A stretch of 56,865 nucleotides of DNA from assembly GCA_945901045.1 (NCBI GenBank), contig CAMDKK010000021.1, positions 1 through 56,865 of the forward strand. Direction: 5' to 3'. Origin of the DNA: Limnohabitans sp. Rim8 (GTDB taxonomy: Bacteria; Pseudomonadota; Gammaproteobacteria; Burkholderiales; Burkholderiaceae_C). Positions 17,009 through 28,165 of this stretch are shown here, in pieces (within the stretch, counting starts at the first letter, position 1; every line of letters starts with the position of its first letter). Position numbers and translations under genes: made by a program. The notes under the pieces were generated by a model, which saw nothing but the letters and a program-made list of their open reading frames with translations, was not told where the DNA came from and did no database searches.

Positions 17009-17740
17009 TTAATTCAAAATTTTGTGGGCCAGACCCGCCCGATTGCTGGCGCCTGTTTTTTTGAAAGCGTGCTCCAAATGCGTACGCACTGTGGTGGCCG
17101 AAATATTTAAGCGTCGGGCAATCTCTTTGTCGGACAAACCTTGGGCCACCAACTGGGCTGCCTCTTGCTCTCTCGGGCTGAGTTTGATGATGAGAGATGA
17201 CGTTGTCTTGCGTATGCCGCTCTGGTTGTGGGCTCTGGCCAATGCGCTGGTGAAAGCCGGTTGGATCATGTCAAGCATGCGCAAATCGTCTTCCGAGAAA
17301 TTTTCTCTTCTGCGGTCGCGCCAGATGCGCATGTCGCCCAAGTTGTTCCCTTGGTGCCAAGCGTACAAATTGACGCCCCAGTACAGGCCATCTCTATACA
17401 AGAAATCATTGAAAAACTCGGTTTTTCGCAGCGCATCGTGCTTGAGTACGTCCGTAGCCCTGACGGCGACTTCATAGCGCTTCATCAAAGGCGTGATCGG
17501 GTCATTGAATTGAAAGTAAGTTTCATACTGCTTGATGTTGGCAGGGTCCATGTTGATCTGAACCGACTGACCGAATGAAGCGCTTTCTGGCTGCCAGACA
17601 AAACTGGCATAAAACTGCGCTTGCAGTAACTGCATGACCAGATCGCCCACAATTTCGCGGATCTCATGCTCATGATGAGACTCGGCAAAAGCCTGCATGA
17701 TTTTGGCCATCAGGCCCATTTGTTTGCCCGTCAAATACAC
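17009..17740 (-). CDS. LuxR-family transcriptional regulator
   Basis: A 243-residue DNA-binding regulator. Residues about 1-170 form a variable sensor region with many aromatic residues (FYASFVWQPESASF, GLYWGVNLYAWHQG), which does not match a response-regulator receiver, and I see no autoinducer-binding signature I would trust. The C-terminal LuxR helix-turn-helix is clear: LSPREQEAAQLVAQGLSDKE, then IARRLNISATTVRTHLEHAF. It lies downstream of lipA on the same strand and upstream of the amidase gene. Similar dyads precede both luxR and the amidase, consistent with self-regulation and control of the amidase. Confidence 0.86.
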   Translation of the reverse strand: MYLTGKQMGLMAKIMQAFAESHHEHEIREIVGDLVMQLLQAQFYASFVWQPESASFGQSVQINMDPANIKQYETYFQFNDPITPLMKRYEVAVRATDVLKHDALRKTEFFNDFLYRDGLYWGVNLYAWHQGNNLGDMRIWRDRRRENFSEDDLRMLDMIQPAFTSALARAHNQSGIRKTTSSLIIKLSPREQEAAQLVAQGLSDKEIARRLNISATTVRTHLEHAFKKTGASNRAGLAHKILN

Positions 17741-17830
17741 GAAGGAACTCCGCCTTGGATATTGGGCTTAAATAATGAGCGCATAGCCAGATTACATCCC
17801 GTCAGAATGCTGGCACCAATCGGGTTTTCC

Positions 17831-17852
17831 CCCTCCTCAATTTAGAGGAGGG
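17831..17852. promoter_or_regulatory. Candidate LuxR-type operator upstream of luxR
   Basis: CCCTCCTC (17831-17838), six bases AATTTA, then GAGGAGGG (17845-17852) make a perfect 8-bp dyad 91-112 bases before the luxR ATG and just after the lipA stop. It has no T run on the minus strand, so it is unlikely to be the lipA terminator. Its left 13 bases recur before the amidase gene. Confidence 0.5.
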
Positions 17853-17862
17853 TTCGCATTTT

Positions 17863-18855
17863 TCAACTGGCGTTGAGCTTCATGGCCGAATGTGCTTGCT
17901 GATCCGCGTGGTAACTCGATCGCACCATGGCACCTACCGCGGCATGGTTAAAACCCATTTCATACGCTTTGGCTTCGAACATTTTGAAAGTGTCCGGATG
18001 CACGTAGCGGCGCACCGGCAAGTGGCTGGTGGACGGGGCCAGGTACTGGCCGATGGTCAACATGTCGATGTTGTGCGCACGCATGTCGCGCATCACTGCC
18101 AAGATTTCTTCGTCAGTCTCGCCCAAGCCCACCATCAAGCCACTTTTGGTCGGTACCTTGGGAAACAGTGCTTTGAACTTTTTGAGCAAATTCAACGAGA
18201 ACGCATAGTCCGAACCGGGGCGAGCTTCCTTGTACAGGCGCGGCACAGTTTCCATGTTGTGGTTCATGACGTCGGGTGGCGCGGCTTTCAAAATGTCCAA
18301 GGCACGGTCATCGCGCCCACGGAAATCGGGCACCAAGATTTCGATTTGTGTGAGGGGCGACAGCGCGCGCGTGCGGCTGATGCAATCCACAAAATGCTGG
18401 CTGCCGCCGTCGCGCAAATCGTCACGGTCCACGCTGGTGATCACCACGTACTTCAGTTTGAGTTGTGCAATGGTCTTGGCCAGGTTCTCCGGCTCGTTCA
18501 CGTCAAGCGGATCGGGGCGGCCGTGACCCACGTCGCAAAACGGGCAGCGGCGGGTGCATTTGTCGCCCATGATCATGAAGGTGGCCGTGCCTTTGCCAAA
18601 GCATTCACCAATGTTGGGGCAGCTGGCTTCTTCGCACACGGTGACCAGTTTATTGGCCCGCAGAACATCTTTGATTTCGTAAAATCGGGTCGTCGGTGAG
18701 CCGGCCTTGACGCGAATCCAGTCGGGTTTTTTGAGCACTTCGCCCGCTTGGACCTTGATCGGAATGCGCGAGAGTTTGGCCCCAGCCTTTTGTTTGGCTG
18801 TCGGGTCGTAGTTCTCGACCGATTGTGCTTCGCGCACCACGTTAGGAGTCGTCAT
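17863..18855 (-). CDS. lipA: Lipoyl synthase (radical SAM)
   Basis: LipA inserts two sulfur atoms into octanoyl groups on E2 subunits and GcvH to make the lipoyl cofactor. The 330-residue product has both iron-sulfur cluster motifs: Cys74, Cys79 and Cys85 ([12 protein letters not shown]) for the sacrificial auxiliary cluster, and Cys100, Cys104 and Cys107 (CTRRCPFC) for the radical SAM cluster. The conserved C-terminal arginine-serine pair for the auxiliary cluster is seen in [10 protein letters not shown]. It follows lipB by ten bases on the same strand. Confidence 0.97.
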   Translation of the reverse strand: MTTPNVVREAQSVENYDPTAKQKAGAKLSRIPIKVQAGEVLKKPDWIRVKAGSPTTRFYEIKDVLRANKLVTVCEEASCPNIGECFGKGTATFMIMGDKCTRRCPFCDVGHGRPDPLDVNEPENLAKTIAQLKLKYVVITSVDRDDLRDGGSQHFVDCISRTRALSPLTQIEILVPDFRGRDDRALDILKAAPPDVMNHNMETVPRLYKEARPGSDYAFSLNLLKKFKALFPKVPTKSGLMVGLGETDEEILAVMRDMRAHNIDMLTIGQYLAPSTSHLPVRRYVHPDTFKMFEAKAYEMGFNHAAVGAMVRSSYHADQQAHSAMKLNAS

Positions 18856-18865
18856 GATGGATTTC

Positions 18866-19534
18866 TCAAGGGGCTAAAAGGGCCATGAGCTTTTGGCTCA
18901 AAAGGTGCGCAGCTTCTGACCACGGCACCTGGACTCCGATTGTAGAAAGGTCTACGGCCCGCAAACCGACATAACCACATGGATTGATGCATTCAAACGG
19001 CGACAAGTCCATGGCCACGTTCAGCGCCAGCCCGTGGTAGGTGCAATGGCGGCTGACCTTGATGCCCAGGGCGCTGATTTTGCCCAGGCCTTTGAAGGGG
19101 TCGCTTGGGTCGGCTGGCCCCACCAGGGCTGTGTGGGCAAACGGGTCTTCCAGCCGCACATAAATACCAGGTGCCCCCGCCACGCGGTGACCCGTCACGC
19201 CCACATGGGCCAGGGTGCGGATCACGGCTTCTTCGAGTTTGTAGACGTATTCTTTGACGTAATAGCCGGCTCGCTTGAGGTCGATCAGCGGGTAGGCCAT
19301 GACTTGGCCCGGTCCGTGGTAAGTCACTTGTCCGCCGCGGTTGGTGGCCATCACGGGAATGTCGCCCGCGTTCAGCACATGGCCGGCCAGACCGGCCAGA
19401 CCCTGCGTAAAGACGGGGGGGTGCTCGGCCAGCCAAAGGGCATCCGGGGTGGTTTCACCGCGCTCAGCGGTGAAAATTTGCATGGCCGTATAGGTTTTCA
19501 GGTAGTCCACCTGTCCCCAGTTGCGCAAGTCCAT
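18866..19534 (-). CDS. lipB: Octanoyl-ACP:protein octanoyltransferase
   Basis: LipB transfers octanoate from acyl carrier protein to lipoate-dependent enzymes, feeding LipA. The 222-residue product carries the family signatures [20 protein letters not shown] and [20 protein letters not shown], the latter holding the catalytic lysine (about 152) and cysteine (about 164). A roughly 20-residue insertion rich in Asp and Pro ([19 protein letters not shown]) lies between the two motifs and is not in E. coli LipB. I use ATG 19534; a TTG six bases upstream is possible. It forms an operon with the DUF493 gene before it and lipA after it. Confidence 0.95.
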   Translation of the reverse strand: MDLRNWGQVDYLKTYTAMQIFTAERGETTPDALWLAEHPPVFTQGLAGLAGHVLNAGDIPVMATNRGGQVTYHGPGQVMAYPLIDLKRAGYYVKEYVYKLEEAVIRTLAHVGVTGHRVAGAPGIYVRLEDPFAHTALVGPADPSDPFKGLGKISALGIKVSRHCTYHGLALNVAMDLSPFECINPCGYVGLRAVDLSTIGVQVPWSEAAHLLSQKLMALLAP

Positions 19535-19543
19535 ACTCAATTC

Positions 19544-19843
19544 TTACAGGACGATTTTGACCATCGGGTGCGAGGACAGGGCGCGGTACAAATTGTCCAG
19601 CTGCTCACGGCTGGTGGCCGTTACCGACAAAGTCACGCCCAAATACTTGCCGCCTTTGCTGGGCCGCAATTCGACCGTGGCGGCATCAAAGCCGGGGTCA
19701 AATTGCTGCGCTACTTGCACCATGGCATGTACAAAACCATCGTACGATGCACCCATGACCTTGATCGGAAAGATGCTGGGGTACTCGATCAACGTGTCTT
19801 TGCGCGGGTCGTCGGATGCCGGCGGTAGGGCTGAAGCGCTCAT
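19544..19843 (-). CDS. DUF493 (YbeD-like) protein
   Basis: A 99-residue ACT-like-fold protein of the YbeD/DUF493 family, commonly found just upstream of lipB in proteobacteria. The family core is visible: IEYPSIFPIKVMG near residue 20 and SKGGKYLGVTLSVTATSREQ then LDNLYRALSSHPMVKIVL at the C terminus. A regulatory role in lipoate metabolism has been proposed for the family from its ACT-like fold and position but is not established. ATG 19843 is chosen over an upstream TTG. lipB follows after nine bases. Confidence 0.88.
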   Translation of the reverse strand: MSASALPPASDDPRKDTLIEYPSIFPIKVMGASYDGFVHAMVQVAQQFDPGFDAATVELRPSKGGKYLGVTLSVTATSREQLDNLYRALSSHPMVKIVL

Positions 19844-19861
19844 GGCGGGTAGCAATACAAA

Positions 19862-20308
19862 TTATCGCCAGATAATCACGGCGGCAACGGCCAGCCAGCC
19901 CAAACCAAAATTGGCCAGCACCAAAATATGAATTTGAGCCAATTGTTTGGCGGCCGCAGGCCAATCGCCCAGCGCGCTAGCGCGCTGTAAGCGGCGAAAA
20001 GGCACAAAGTACAAATGACCAAAAATCACGCACATTAAAAGTCCCAGGCCCAGCATGGCGTGCCAGCCAGTGGGGGCTACTTTCATGTCAACACCTGCAA
20101 ACATCAGGCCGCCGGTCACCAAGAGCAGGACAACGCACACGGCCACCAAACCAAAAAACCTGGCCAAAACACCGGTCATTAAAGGAATGCGCACCGGCGG
20201 TTCGAGCTGGGCAGCAGCCGTCGGGCGAACGGCCCAAAGCAGCGTGGTCATGCCCCCGAGCCAGATCAAGCCGGCTGCCAAATGAAAAAATTTAGTCAAT
20301 TCGTACAT
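19862..20308 (-). CDS. CopD-like four-helix membrane protein
   Basis: A 148-residue membrane protein with four predicted helices. Conserved histidines occur at the membrane edges: KFFHLAAGLIWLGGM in helix 1, GWHAMLGLGLLMC and IFGHLYFVPFRRLQ around helix 3, and QIHILVLANFGLGW before helix 4. This resembles the CopD domain and related di-histidine membrane proteins, sometimes tied to copper or haem. The exact family is uncertain and the function unknown. It is the first gene of the minus-strand group ending in lipA, and a 26-bp palindrome lies 45 bases upstream of its start. Confidence 0.65.
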   Translation of the reverse strand: MYELTKFFHLAAGLIWLGGMTTLLWAVRPTAAAQLEPPVRIPLMTGVLARFFGLVAVCVVLLLVTGGLMFAGVDMKVAPTGWHAMLGLGLLMCVIFGHLYFVPFRRLQRASALGDWPAAAKQLAQIHILVLANFGLGWLAVAAVIIWR

Positions 20309-20352
20309 GCAAAGGCTTTCTTATTCAAGGTTGACGTGCCCATCAGATCCTC

Positions 20353-20378
20353 TAGATTGTGCCGTACGGCACAATCTA
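20353..20378. promoter_or_regulatory. 26-bp perfect palindrome between copD-like gene and atpI
   Basis: The left half TAGATTGTGCCGT is followed at once by its exact reverse complement, giving 26 bases of uninterrupted dyad symmetry. It lies in the divergent promoter region, 45 bases before the copD-like ATG and 115 bases before atpI. No T run follows, so it is not a terminator. Its length and lack of spacer suit an operator for a dimeric or tetrameric repressor; the regulator is unknown. Confidence 0.6.
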
Positions 20379-20410
20379 AGGCCTAAAGTAGTGCATGCAA
20401 TCCAAAGGAC

Positions 20411-20440
20411 TTTTCAGTCGTTTGGGTTATCCCTTATACT
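20411..20440 (+). promoter_or_regulatory. Candidate sigma-70 promoter of the atp operon
   Basis: A good -10 box, TATACT (20435-20440), lies 18 bases after a weak -35, TTTTCA (20411-20416), about 52 bases before the atpI start. The 26-bp palindrome is just upstream of the -35, so a bound factor there could act on this promoter. Confidence 0.4.
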
Positions 20441-20492
20441 CGTTGGCTTTGGTGTTGAATGTTTCGGGTTTGTAAACTGGTTGTAATTGAAC

Positions 20493-21002
20493 ATGATGAC
20501 AATCGTGACCCAGACCGAACATGAAGATGCACAAGACGCTGAGTCATTTCAGCCCCTGACCTCGCAAGAGGCGCAGTTGCTCAGGCAGAAATTGCCCCTG
20601 ATCTCCGTTTGGAGGGTGGTGGCAGCGCAGGTTCTGGTGGGTGTGGTGGTGGCCTTGCTTGCAGGGTTGATGACTTCGAAATGGAATGTGGCCTGGTCAG
20701 CCGGTTACGGTGCCTTGGCAGTGACAGTGCCTGCTGCATTGTTTGCCAGGGGAATGACCAGCCCGGTGACGTCTGCCAGTGTGGGGGCGTCTGTAACGGG
20801 TTTCCTTTTGTGGGAAATCGTAAAAATTGGACTGACTTTGGCAATGCTTATGTTGGCGCCAAAGGTGGTACCGCAAGTCAGTTGGCCCGCCATGTTGGTG
20901 GGTCTGGTTTTAACAATGAAGGTTTATTGGATGGTATTGGGCGCAAGCTCCTTGTTTTATCCAAAAGTCAATTTCAAATCAGAACAAAAGAATGTCAGCT
21001 GA
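20493..21002 (+). CDS. atpI: ATP synthase protein I
   Basis: AtpI is a small membrane protein that helps assemble the c-ring. The 169-residue product has a charged N-terminal segment and four predicted helices (about 38-60, 66-88, 100-120, 125-150), as in the family. It is the first gene of the atp operon and its end overlaps atpB by 11 bases. ATG codons at 20493 and 20496 are both possible starts; the ribosome binding site is weak. AtpI sequences diverge widely, and this assignment rests mainly on position and topology. Confidence 0.85.
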   Translation: MMTIVTQTEHEDAQDAESFQPLTSQEAQLLRQKLPLISVWRVVAAQVLVGVVVALLAGLMTSKWNVAWSAGYGALAVTVPAALFARGMTSPVTSASVGASVTGFLLWEIVKIGLTLAMLMLAPKVVPQVSWPAMLVGLVLTMKVYWMVLGASSLFYPKVNFKSEQKNVS

Positions 21003-21837
21003 ATCTGCTCCGAGCGCTGGTGCCTACATTGGCCATCACCTCACCCACTTGCAAAACAAGCCCATGAGTGGCGTTATCGACTTTTCAGTCTTCAACCTCG
21101 ACTCCATGTTCTGGTCGCTCCTGTTGGGGGTGGTCGGCAGTTTGTTGCTCTGGAAAGCGGCGCGCAATGTGACCTCGGGCGTGCCTGGCCGCTTTCAGGC
21201 GGCTGTCGAGATCCTGGTCGAAATGGTAGACAACCAAGCCAAAGGCATCGTGCACAACGCAGAGAGCCGCAAGCTGGTGTCCCCTTTGGCCCTGACGGTG
21301 TTTGTTTGGATTTTCCTGCTCAATTCCATGGACTTTTTGCCCGTGGACTTGTTCCACAAAGTCTTTGAGTGGACGGGCCTTGACCACAGCATCCACTATT
21401 TCCGCGTCGTGCCCACGGCCGACTTGTCAAGCACTTTGGGTATGTCTACTTCGGTGTTGTTGATCTGCGTTTTCTACAACATCAAGATCAAAGGCATTGG
21501 CGGCTGGTTCCATGAACTCACCACGGCCCCCTTTGGCTCGCACCCCATTTTGTGGCCCTTCAATTTTGTCTTTCAGATGATTGAATTTGTAGCCAAGACT
21601 GTTTCGCATGGCATGCGACTGTTTGGCAACATGTACGCGGGCGAACTGATTTTCATGCTGATTGCCCTGATGGGTGGCGCTGCAGCCATGTCCTTGACAG
21701 GTATTTTGTTGCCCATCGGCCATGTGATTGCCGGCTCCATCTGGGCTGTTTTTCACATCATGATCGTTGCATTGCAAGCCTTTATTTTCATGATGTTGAC
21801 CTTGGTCTACATCGGTCAAGCGCACGACGCGCACTGA
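20992..21837 (+). CDS. atpB: F0F1 ATP synthase subunit a
   Basis: Subunit a forms the proton half-channels beside the c-ring. The 281-residue product has the essential arginine in SHGMRLFGNMYAGELIFMLI, helix 5-6 residues in HIMIVALQAFIFMMLTLVYIG, and a long N terminus ending in the first helix FWSLLLGVVGSLLLWKAA. Its start is 11 bases inside the atpI end, so its translation is probably coupled to atpI. The 48-base gap to atpE holds a strong GGAGTAAC site. Confidence 0.97.
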   Translation: MSAESAPSAGAYIGHHLTHLQNKPMSGVIDFSVFNLDSMFWSLLLGVVGSLLLWKAARNVTSGVPGRFQAAVEILVEMVDNQAKGIVHNAESRKLVSPLALTVFVWIFLLNSMDFLPVDLFHKVFEWTGLDHSIHYFRVVPTADLSSTLGMSTSVLLICVFYNIKIKGIGGWFHELTTAPFGSHPILWPFNFVFQMIEFVAKTVSHGMRLFGNMYAGELIFMLIALMGGAAAMSLTGILLPIGHVIAGSIWAVFHIMIVALQAFIFMMLTLVYIGQAHDAH

Positions 21838-22134
<297 letters not shown>

Positions 22135-22165
22135 TTCCTGCAACAACCAAAAGAAAGGTGTTGCC

Positions 22166-22636
22166 GTGAGTATCAATGCAACCCTGTTTTTCCAGGCCGT
22201 CGTTTTTGCAATTCTGGTGTGGTTCACGATGAAATTCGTGTGGCCGCCCATTGCCAACGCACTGGATGAACGCGCACACAAAATCGCCAACGGCCTTGCA
22301 GCAGCAGATAAAGCCAAATCCGAACTCGCCACGGCCTACCAGCGTGTTGAAGTCGAATTGAGCCAATCGCGCACTGAAACGGCCGCACGTTTGGCCGACG
22401 CCGAACGACGCGCCCAGGCCCTCATTGAGGATGCCAAAGCACGTGCCACTGAAGAAGGTCAAAAGATCATCGCTGCTGCCAAGGTGGAAGCCGAACAGCA
22501 AGTGGTCAAAGCCCGTGAAGAATTGCGTGAGCAAGTCGCGGTCTTGGCTGTCAAAGGCGCCGAACAGATTCTCCGCAAGGAAGTCAATGCCGGTGTCCAC
22601 GCAGACCTCTTGAGCCGTCTGAAGACCGAGCTGTAA
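22166..22636 (+). CDS. atpF: F0F1 ATP synthase subunit b
   Basis: Subunit b is the peripheral stalk that anchors F1 to the membrane. The 156-residue product has one N-terminal helix ([20 protein letters not shown]) followed by a long charged coiled coil rich in Ala, Glu, Lys and Arg. It starts with GTG at 22166, preceded by GAAAGG at 22154-22159; the GTG is supported by the conserved N-terminal SINATLFFQ sequence and lack of a suitable ATG. A weaker start may lower its amount against subunit c, which is needed in more copies. Confidence 0.96.
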   Translation: MSINATLFFQAVVFAILVWFTMKFVWPPIANALDERAHKIANGLAAADKAKSELATAYQRVEVELSQSRTETAARLADAERRAQALIEDAKARATEEGQKIIAAAKVEAEQQVVKAREELREQVAVLAVKGAEQILRKEVNAGVHADLLSRLKTEL

Positions 22637-22656
22637 TTACATCGCCAGAGAAGACC

Positions 22657-23160
22657 ATGGCCGAACTTGCAACCATCGCCCGTCCATACGCCGAAGCGCT
22701 TTACAAAGCCCAAGCTGCAGACCTCGCAGGCACAGCATCCTGGCTGGACGAACTCGCAGCGATTGCACAAAATGCGCAACTGCTCGCGTTTTCCGACAGC
22801 CCCAAGGTGACCGATGCGCAGTTGTTTGATCTGATCTCTGGTGTGGTGAAAACTACGTTGCCAGAGGCCGGGAAAAACTTCTTGCGACTGGCGATTGAGA
22901 ATCGCCGACTTGTTGCAGTGCCCGAAATTGCCAAGCAATTGCGGGTCCTGAAAAATGCACAGAGCGGCACTGCAGACGCCACCGTCTTCAGCGCCTTTGC
23001 GATCGATGCAACTGCATTGGCCGATCTGTCATCAACGCTCGAAAAACGCTTTGCCCGCAAACTCAACCTGCGTGTTGAGATCGATGCGTCACTCATTGGC
23101 GGCATTCGTGTGGTCGTGGGTGATGAAGTGCTCGACACTTCCGTCAAAGCCCGTCTGTAA
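22657..23160 (+). CDS. atpH: F0F1 ATP synthase subunit delta
   Basis: Delta joins the b stalk to the top of F1. The 167-residue product has the N-terminal family pattern [15 protein letters not shown] and the C-terminal signature region [20 protein letters not shown] with SVKARL at the end, both classic marks. Length is a little under the 177 of E. coli. An AGAGAAG purine stretch precedes the ATG. Confidence 0.96.
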   Translation: MAELATIARPYAEALYKAQAADLAGTASWLDELAAIAQNAQLLAFSDSPKVTDAQLFDLISGVVKTTLPEAGKNFLRLAIENRRLVAVPEIAKQLRVLKNAQSGTADATVFSAFAIDATALADLSSTLEKRFARKLNLRVEIDASLIGGIRVVVGDEVLDTSVKARL

Positions 23161-23231
23161 CAAATGAAAGCGGCTCTGACCGCTTAAGGCGGTGGGAGAC
23201 CGGACCTATTTAAAGAAAGAAGGAAAGAGTC

Positions 23232-24785
23232 ATGCAACTCAATCCCGCAGAAATTTCTGAGCTGATCAAGAGCCGTATTCAAGGCTTGTCTGCCGACGCA
23301 GACATCCGCAATCAAGGCACCGTGGTGTCAGTGACTGACGGTATCGTGCGCGTGCACGGCCTGTCGGACGTGATGCAAGGCGAGATGTTGGAATTCCCAG
23401 CAACCGCTGAAGGCGTGCCCACATTCGGTTTGGCATTGAACCTCGAGCGTGACTCGGTTGGCGCTGTGATCTTGGGTGAATACGAACACATCTCAGAAGG
23501 TGACACTGTCAAGTGCACAGGCCGTATTCTGGAAGTGCCCGTGGGCCCTGAGCTGATTGGCCGCGTGGTCAACGCCTTGGGTCAACCGATCGACGGCAAA
23601 GGCCCGATCAACGCCAAAATGACCGATGTGATCGAAAAAGTCGCCCCCGGCGTGATTGCACGTAAATCTGTCGACCAGCCGATGCAAACCGGCTTGAAGT
23701 CCATTGATTCCATGGTGCCGATTGGCCGTGGCCAGCGTGAATTGATCATTGGTGACCGTCAGACCGGTAAGACCGCTGTTGCGATCGACGCCATCATCAA
23801 CCAAAAAGGTCAAAACATGACCTGCGTTTACGTCGCGATTGGCCAAAAAGCCTCTTCGATCAAAAACGTGGTTCGCGCTTTGGAACAAGCCGGTGCCATG
23901 GCCTACACCATCGTGGTGGCGGCATCCGCATCTGAGTCTGCCGCGATGCAATACGTATCGGCCTACTCCGGCTGTACCATGGGCGAATACTTCCGCGATC
24001 GCGGCGAAGACGCCTTGATCGTTTATGACGATTTGTCCAAGCAAGCTGTGGCCTACCGCCAAGTGTCTTTGCTTTTGCGTCGCCCACCAGGCCGTGAAGC
24101 CTACCCCGGCGATGTGTTCTATCTCCACAGCCGTCTGCTTGAGCGTGCAGCCCGCGTGAACGCCGACTATGTTGAGCACTTCACCAAAGGCGCTGTAAAA
24201 GGTAAAACAGGTTCCTTGACGGCACTGCCTATCATCGAAACCCAAGCCGGTGACGTGTCTGCCTTCGTGCCTACCAACGTGATTTCAATCACCGACGGTC
24301 AGATCTTCTTGGAAACCAGTCTGTTCAATGCCGGTATTCGCCCTGCGATCAACGCCGGTATTTCGGTGTCTCGCGTCGGTAGCGCTGCGCAAACCAAGAT
24401 CATCAAAGGCCAATCTGGCGGTATCCGTACCGACTTGGCCCAGTACCGTGAATTGGCAGCCTTTGCCCAGTTTGCTTCTGACTTGGACGAATCCACTCGC
24501 AAGCAACTCGACCGCGGTGCCCGCGTGACCGAACTGCTCAAGCAAGCCCAATACAGCCCTCTGCCCATCAGCTTGATGGGCGCCACACTTTTTGCAGTGA
24601 ACAAGGGCTTCATGGACGACATCCAAGTCAAACAAGTTTTGCCATTCGAGCATGGTCTGCACGCTTACCTCAAAGACAAGTGTGCTGCTTTGCTGGCCAA
24701 ACTTGAAAGCTCACAAGCCCTGGACAAAGAAGCCGAAGCTGAATTGATCGCCGCTGTGACCGCTTTCAAGAAAAGCTTTGCTTAA
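23232..24785 (+). CDS. atpA: F0F1 ATP synthase subunit alpha
   Basis: Alpha forms half of the F1 hexamer and carries non-catalytic nucleotide sites. The 517-residue length is normal. The P-loop is [12 protein letters not shown] (residues 174-185), and the family signature near the C terminus, [17 protein letters not shown], is intact, with the arginine that reaches into the catalytic site of beta. The 71-base gap before it contains an AAGAAGGAAAG ribosome binding site. Confidence 0.98.
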   Translation: MQLNPAEISELIKSRIQGLSADADIRNQGTVVSVTDGIVRVHGLSDVMQGEMLEFPATAEGVPTFGLALNLERDSVGAVILGEYEHISEGDTVKCTGRILEVPVGPELIGRVVNALGQPIDGKGPINAKMTDVIEKVAPGVIARKSVDQPMQTGLKSIDSMVPIGRGQRELIIGDRQTGKTAVAIDAIINQKGQNMTCVYVAIGQKASSIKNVVRALEQAGAMAYTIVVAASASESAAMQYVSAYSGCTMGEYFRDRGEDALIVYDDLSKQAVAYRQVSLLLRRPPGREAYPGDVFYLHSRLLERAARVNADYVEHFTKGAVKGKTGSLTALPIIETQAGDVSAFVPTNVISITDGQIFLETSLFNAGIRPAINAGISVSRVGSAAQTKIIKGQSGGIRTDLAQYRELAAFAQFASDLDESTRKQLDRGARVTELLKQAQYSPLPISLMGATLFAVNKGFMDDIQVKQVLPFEHGLHAYLKDKCAALLAKLESSQALDKEAEAELIAAVTAFKKSFA

Positions 24786-24812
24786 TTTCTACCTGACCCA
24801 AAGGAGCCTCTG

Positions 24813-27139
<2,327 letters not shown>

Positions 27140-27207
27140 AGCGCATGGGGTTGAGCCTTAAAACGCCCAGCCCTTTGACTTCACATTCACCATTTTCAGG
27201 AGTTGAT

Positions 27208-27624
27208 ATGAACACCATCCACGTCAATGTGGTCAGCGCTGAAGAGTCCATCTTCTCGGGTGAAGCCCGATTTGTGGCCCTGCCCGGCGAGTCGGGTGAG
27301 TTGGGTATTTTCCCCCGCCACACCCCGCTGATCACACGCATCAAGCCCGGTTCGGTGCGCATCGAAATGGCTGACGGCAGCGAAGAATTTATATTCGTCG
27401 CCGGTGGCATTCTCGAAGTGCAACCCGACCGCGTGACCGTCTTGTCCGACACCGCTATTCGCGGTAAAGACCTGGACGAAGAAAAATCCAACGCTGCCAA
27501 GACCTTGGCCGAAGAGACTTTGCGCAACGCCAAAAGTGATTTTGACTTGGCCCACGCCCAGTCTGAACTGGCCGTTTTGGCCGCGCAGTTGTCTGCCCTG
27601 CGCAGATTCCGCGGCAACAAATAA
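27208..27624 (+). CDS. atpC: F0F1 ATP synthase subunit epsilon
   Basis: Epsilon turns with gamma and inhibits ATP hydrolysis. The 138-residue product has the beta-sandwich with the [20 protein letters not shown] motif, [15 protein letters not shown], and a C-terminal helical hairpin ending in [21 protein letters not shown] 27208 is preceded by CAGGAG; an upstream in-frame ATG at 27145 would add an unlikely 21-residue extension. It is the last atp gene and is followed by an intrinsic terminator. Confidence 0.96.
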   Translation: MNTIHVNVVSAEESIFSGEARFVALPGESGELGIFPRHTPLITRIKPGSVRIEMADGSEEFIFVAGGILEVQPDRVTVLSDTAIRGKDLDEEKSNAAKTLAEETLRNAKSDFDLAHAQSELAVLAAQLSALRRFRGNK

Positions 27625-27648
27625 ACCCGCTTATTGCATCCTTTACAG

Positions 27649-27675
27649 TACCCAGCTTTTGCTGGGTATTTTTTT
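27649..27675 (+). terminator. Intrinsic terminator of the atp operon
   Basis: TACCCAGC (27649-27656), TTTT loop, then GCTGGGTA (27661-27668) form a perfect 8-bp stem followed by seven T residues (27669-27675). It lies 25 bases after the atpC stop. Confidence 0.92.
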
Positions 27676-27715
27676 GGTTGCACAATAGAACTCCTGCGAA
27701 TACTGCCAATACCCT

Positions 27716-28165
27716 ATGACACAAGCCAAACTTCGAGCCGCGACCCTGGGAGGCAGCGCGGACGACATTGAGAATGCGTTCTATGAAGCATTGCACACTG
27801 CAGACATTCAAAAGCTCATGGGCTGCTGGGCAGATGAAGAAGACATTGTCTGCGTCCACCCCGGCGGGCCACGCCTGATTGGCGCGGGTGCGATCCGTGC
27901 AGCTTTTGAGGCCATGTTTGCCAATGGCAATATTCAAGCCTATCCAGAGCGCATTCACAAAATCGAATCATTGGCCAGTGCAGTTCACCATCTGGTGGAA
28001 CGGGTTGAAGTCATGACCCCGCAAGGCCCGCAAAAGGCCTGGGTCATTGCCACCAACGTGTTTCATAAAACGCCGCAAGGCTGGCGCATGGTCGCCCACC
28101 ACACCAGCCCTGGTACCGCCAACGAAGCAATCGACGTTGGCGTTAAGCCCATGGTGCTGCATTGA
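27716..28165 (+). CDS. SnoaL/NTF2-like protein
   Basis: A 149-residue cone-shaped-fold protein of the ketosteroid isomerase/SnoaL type. Family-like features: the N-terminal helix DDIENAFYEALHTADIQKLM, then CWADEEDIVCVHPGGPRLIG, the GAGAIRAAFEAMFANG helix, and the strand AWVIATNVFHKTPQGWRMVA ending HHTSP. The HHTS end occurs in a common proteobacterial subset. No catalytic residues can be assigned, so the substrate is unknown. Its stop overlaps the next gene start by four bases. Confidence 0.8.
   Translation: MTQAKLRAATLGGSADDIENAFYEALHTADIQKLMGCWADEEDIVCVHPGGPRLIGAGAIRAAFEAMFANGNIQAYPERIHKIESLASAVHHLVERVEVMTPQGPQKAWVIATNVFHKTPQGWRMVAHHTSPGTANEAIDVGVKPMVLH

Noticed and set aside
17741-17862. 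lipA terminator or riboswitch
   Set aside because: The dyad has no T run on the lipA strand and its sequence recurs before the amidase gene, so an operator explains it better.
20353-20378. parS partition site
   Set aside because: The sequence does not match the GTTTCACGTGAAAC-type chromosomal site, and no parAB genes are next to it here.
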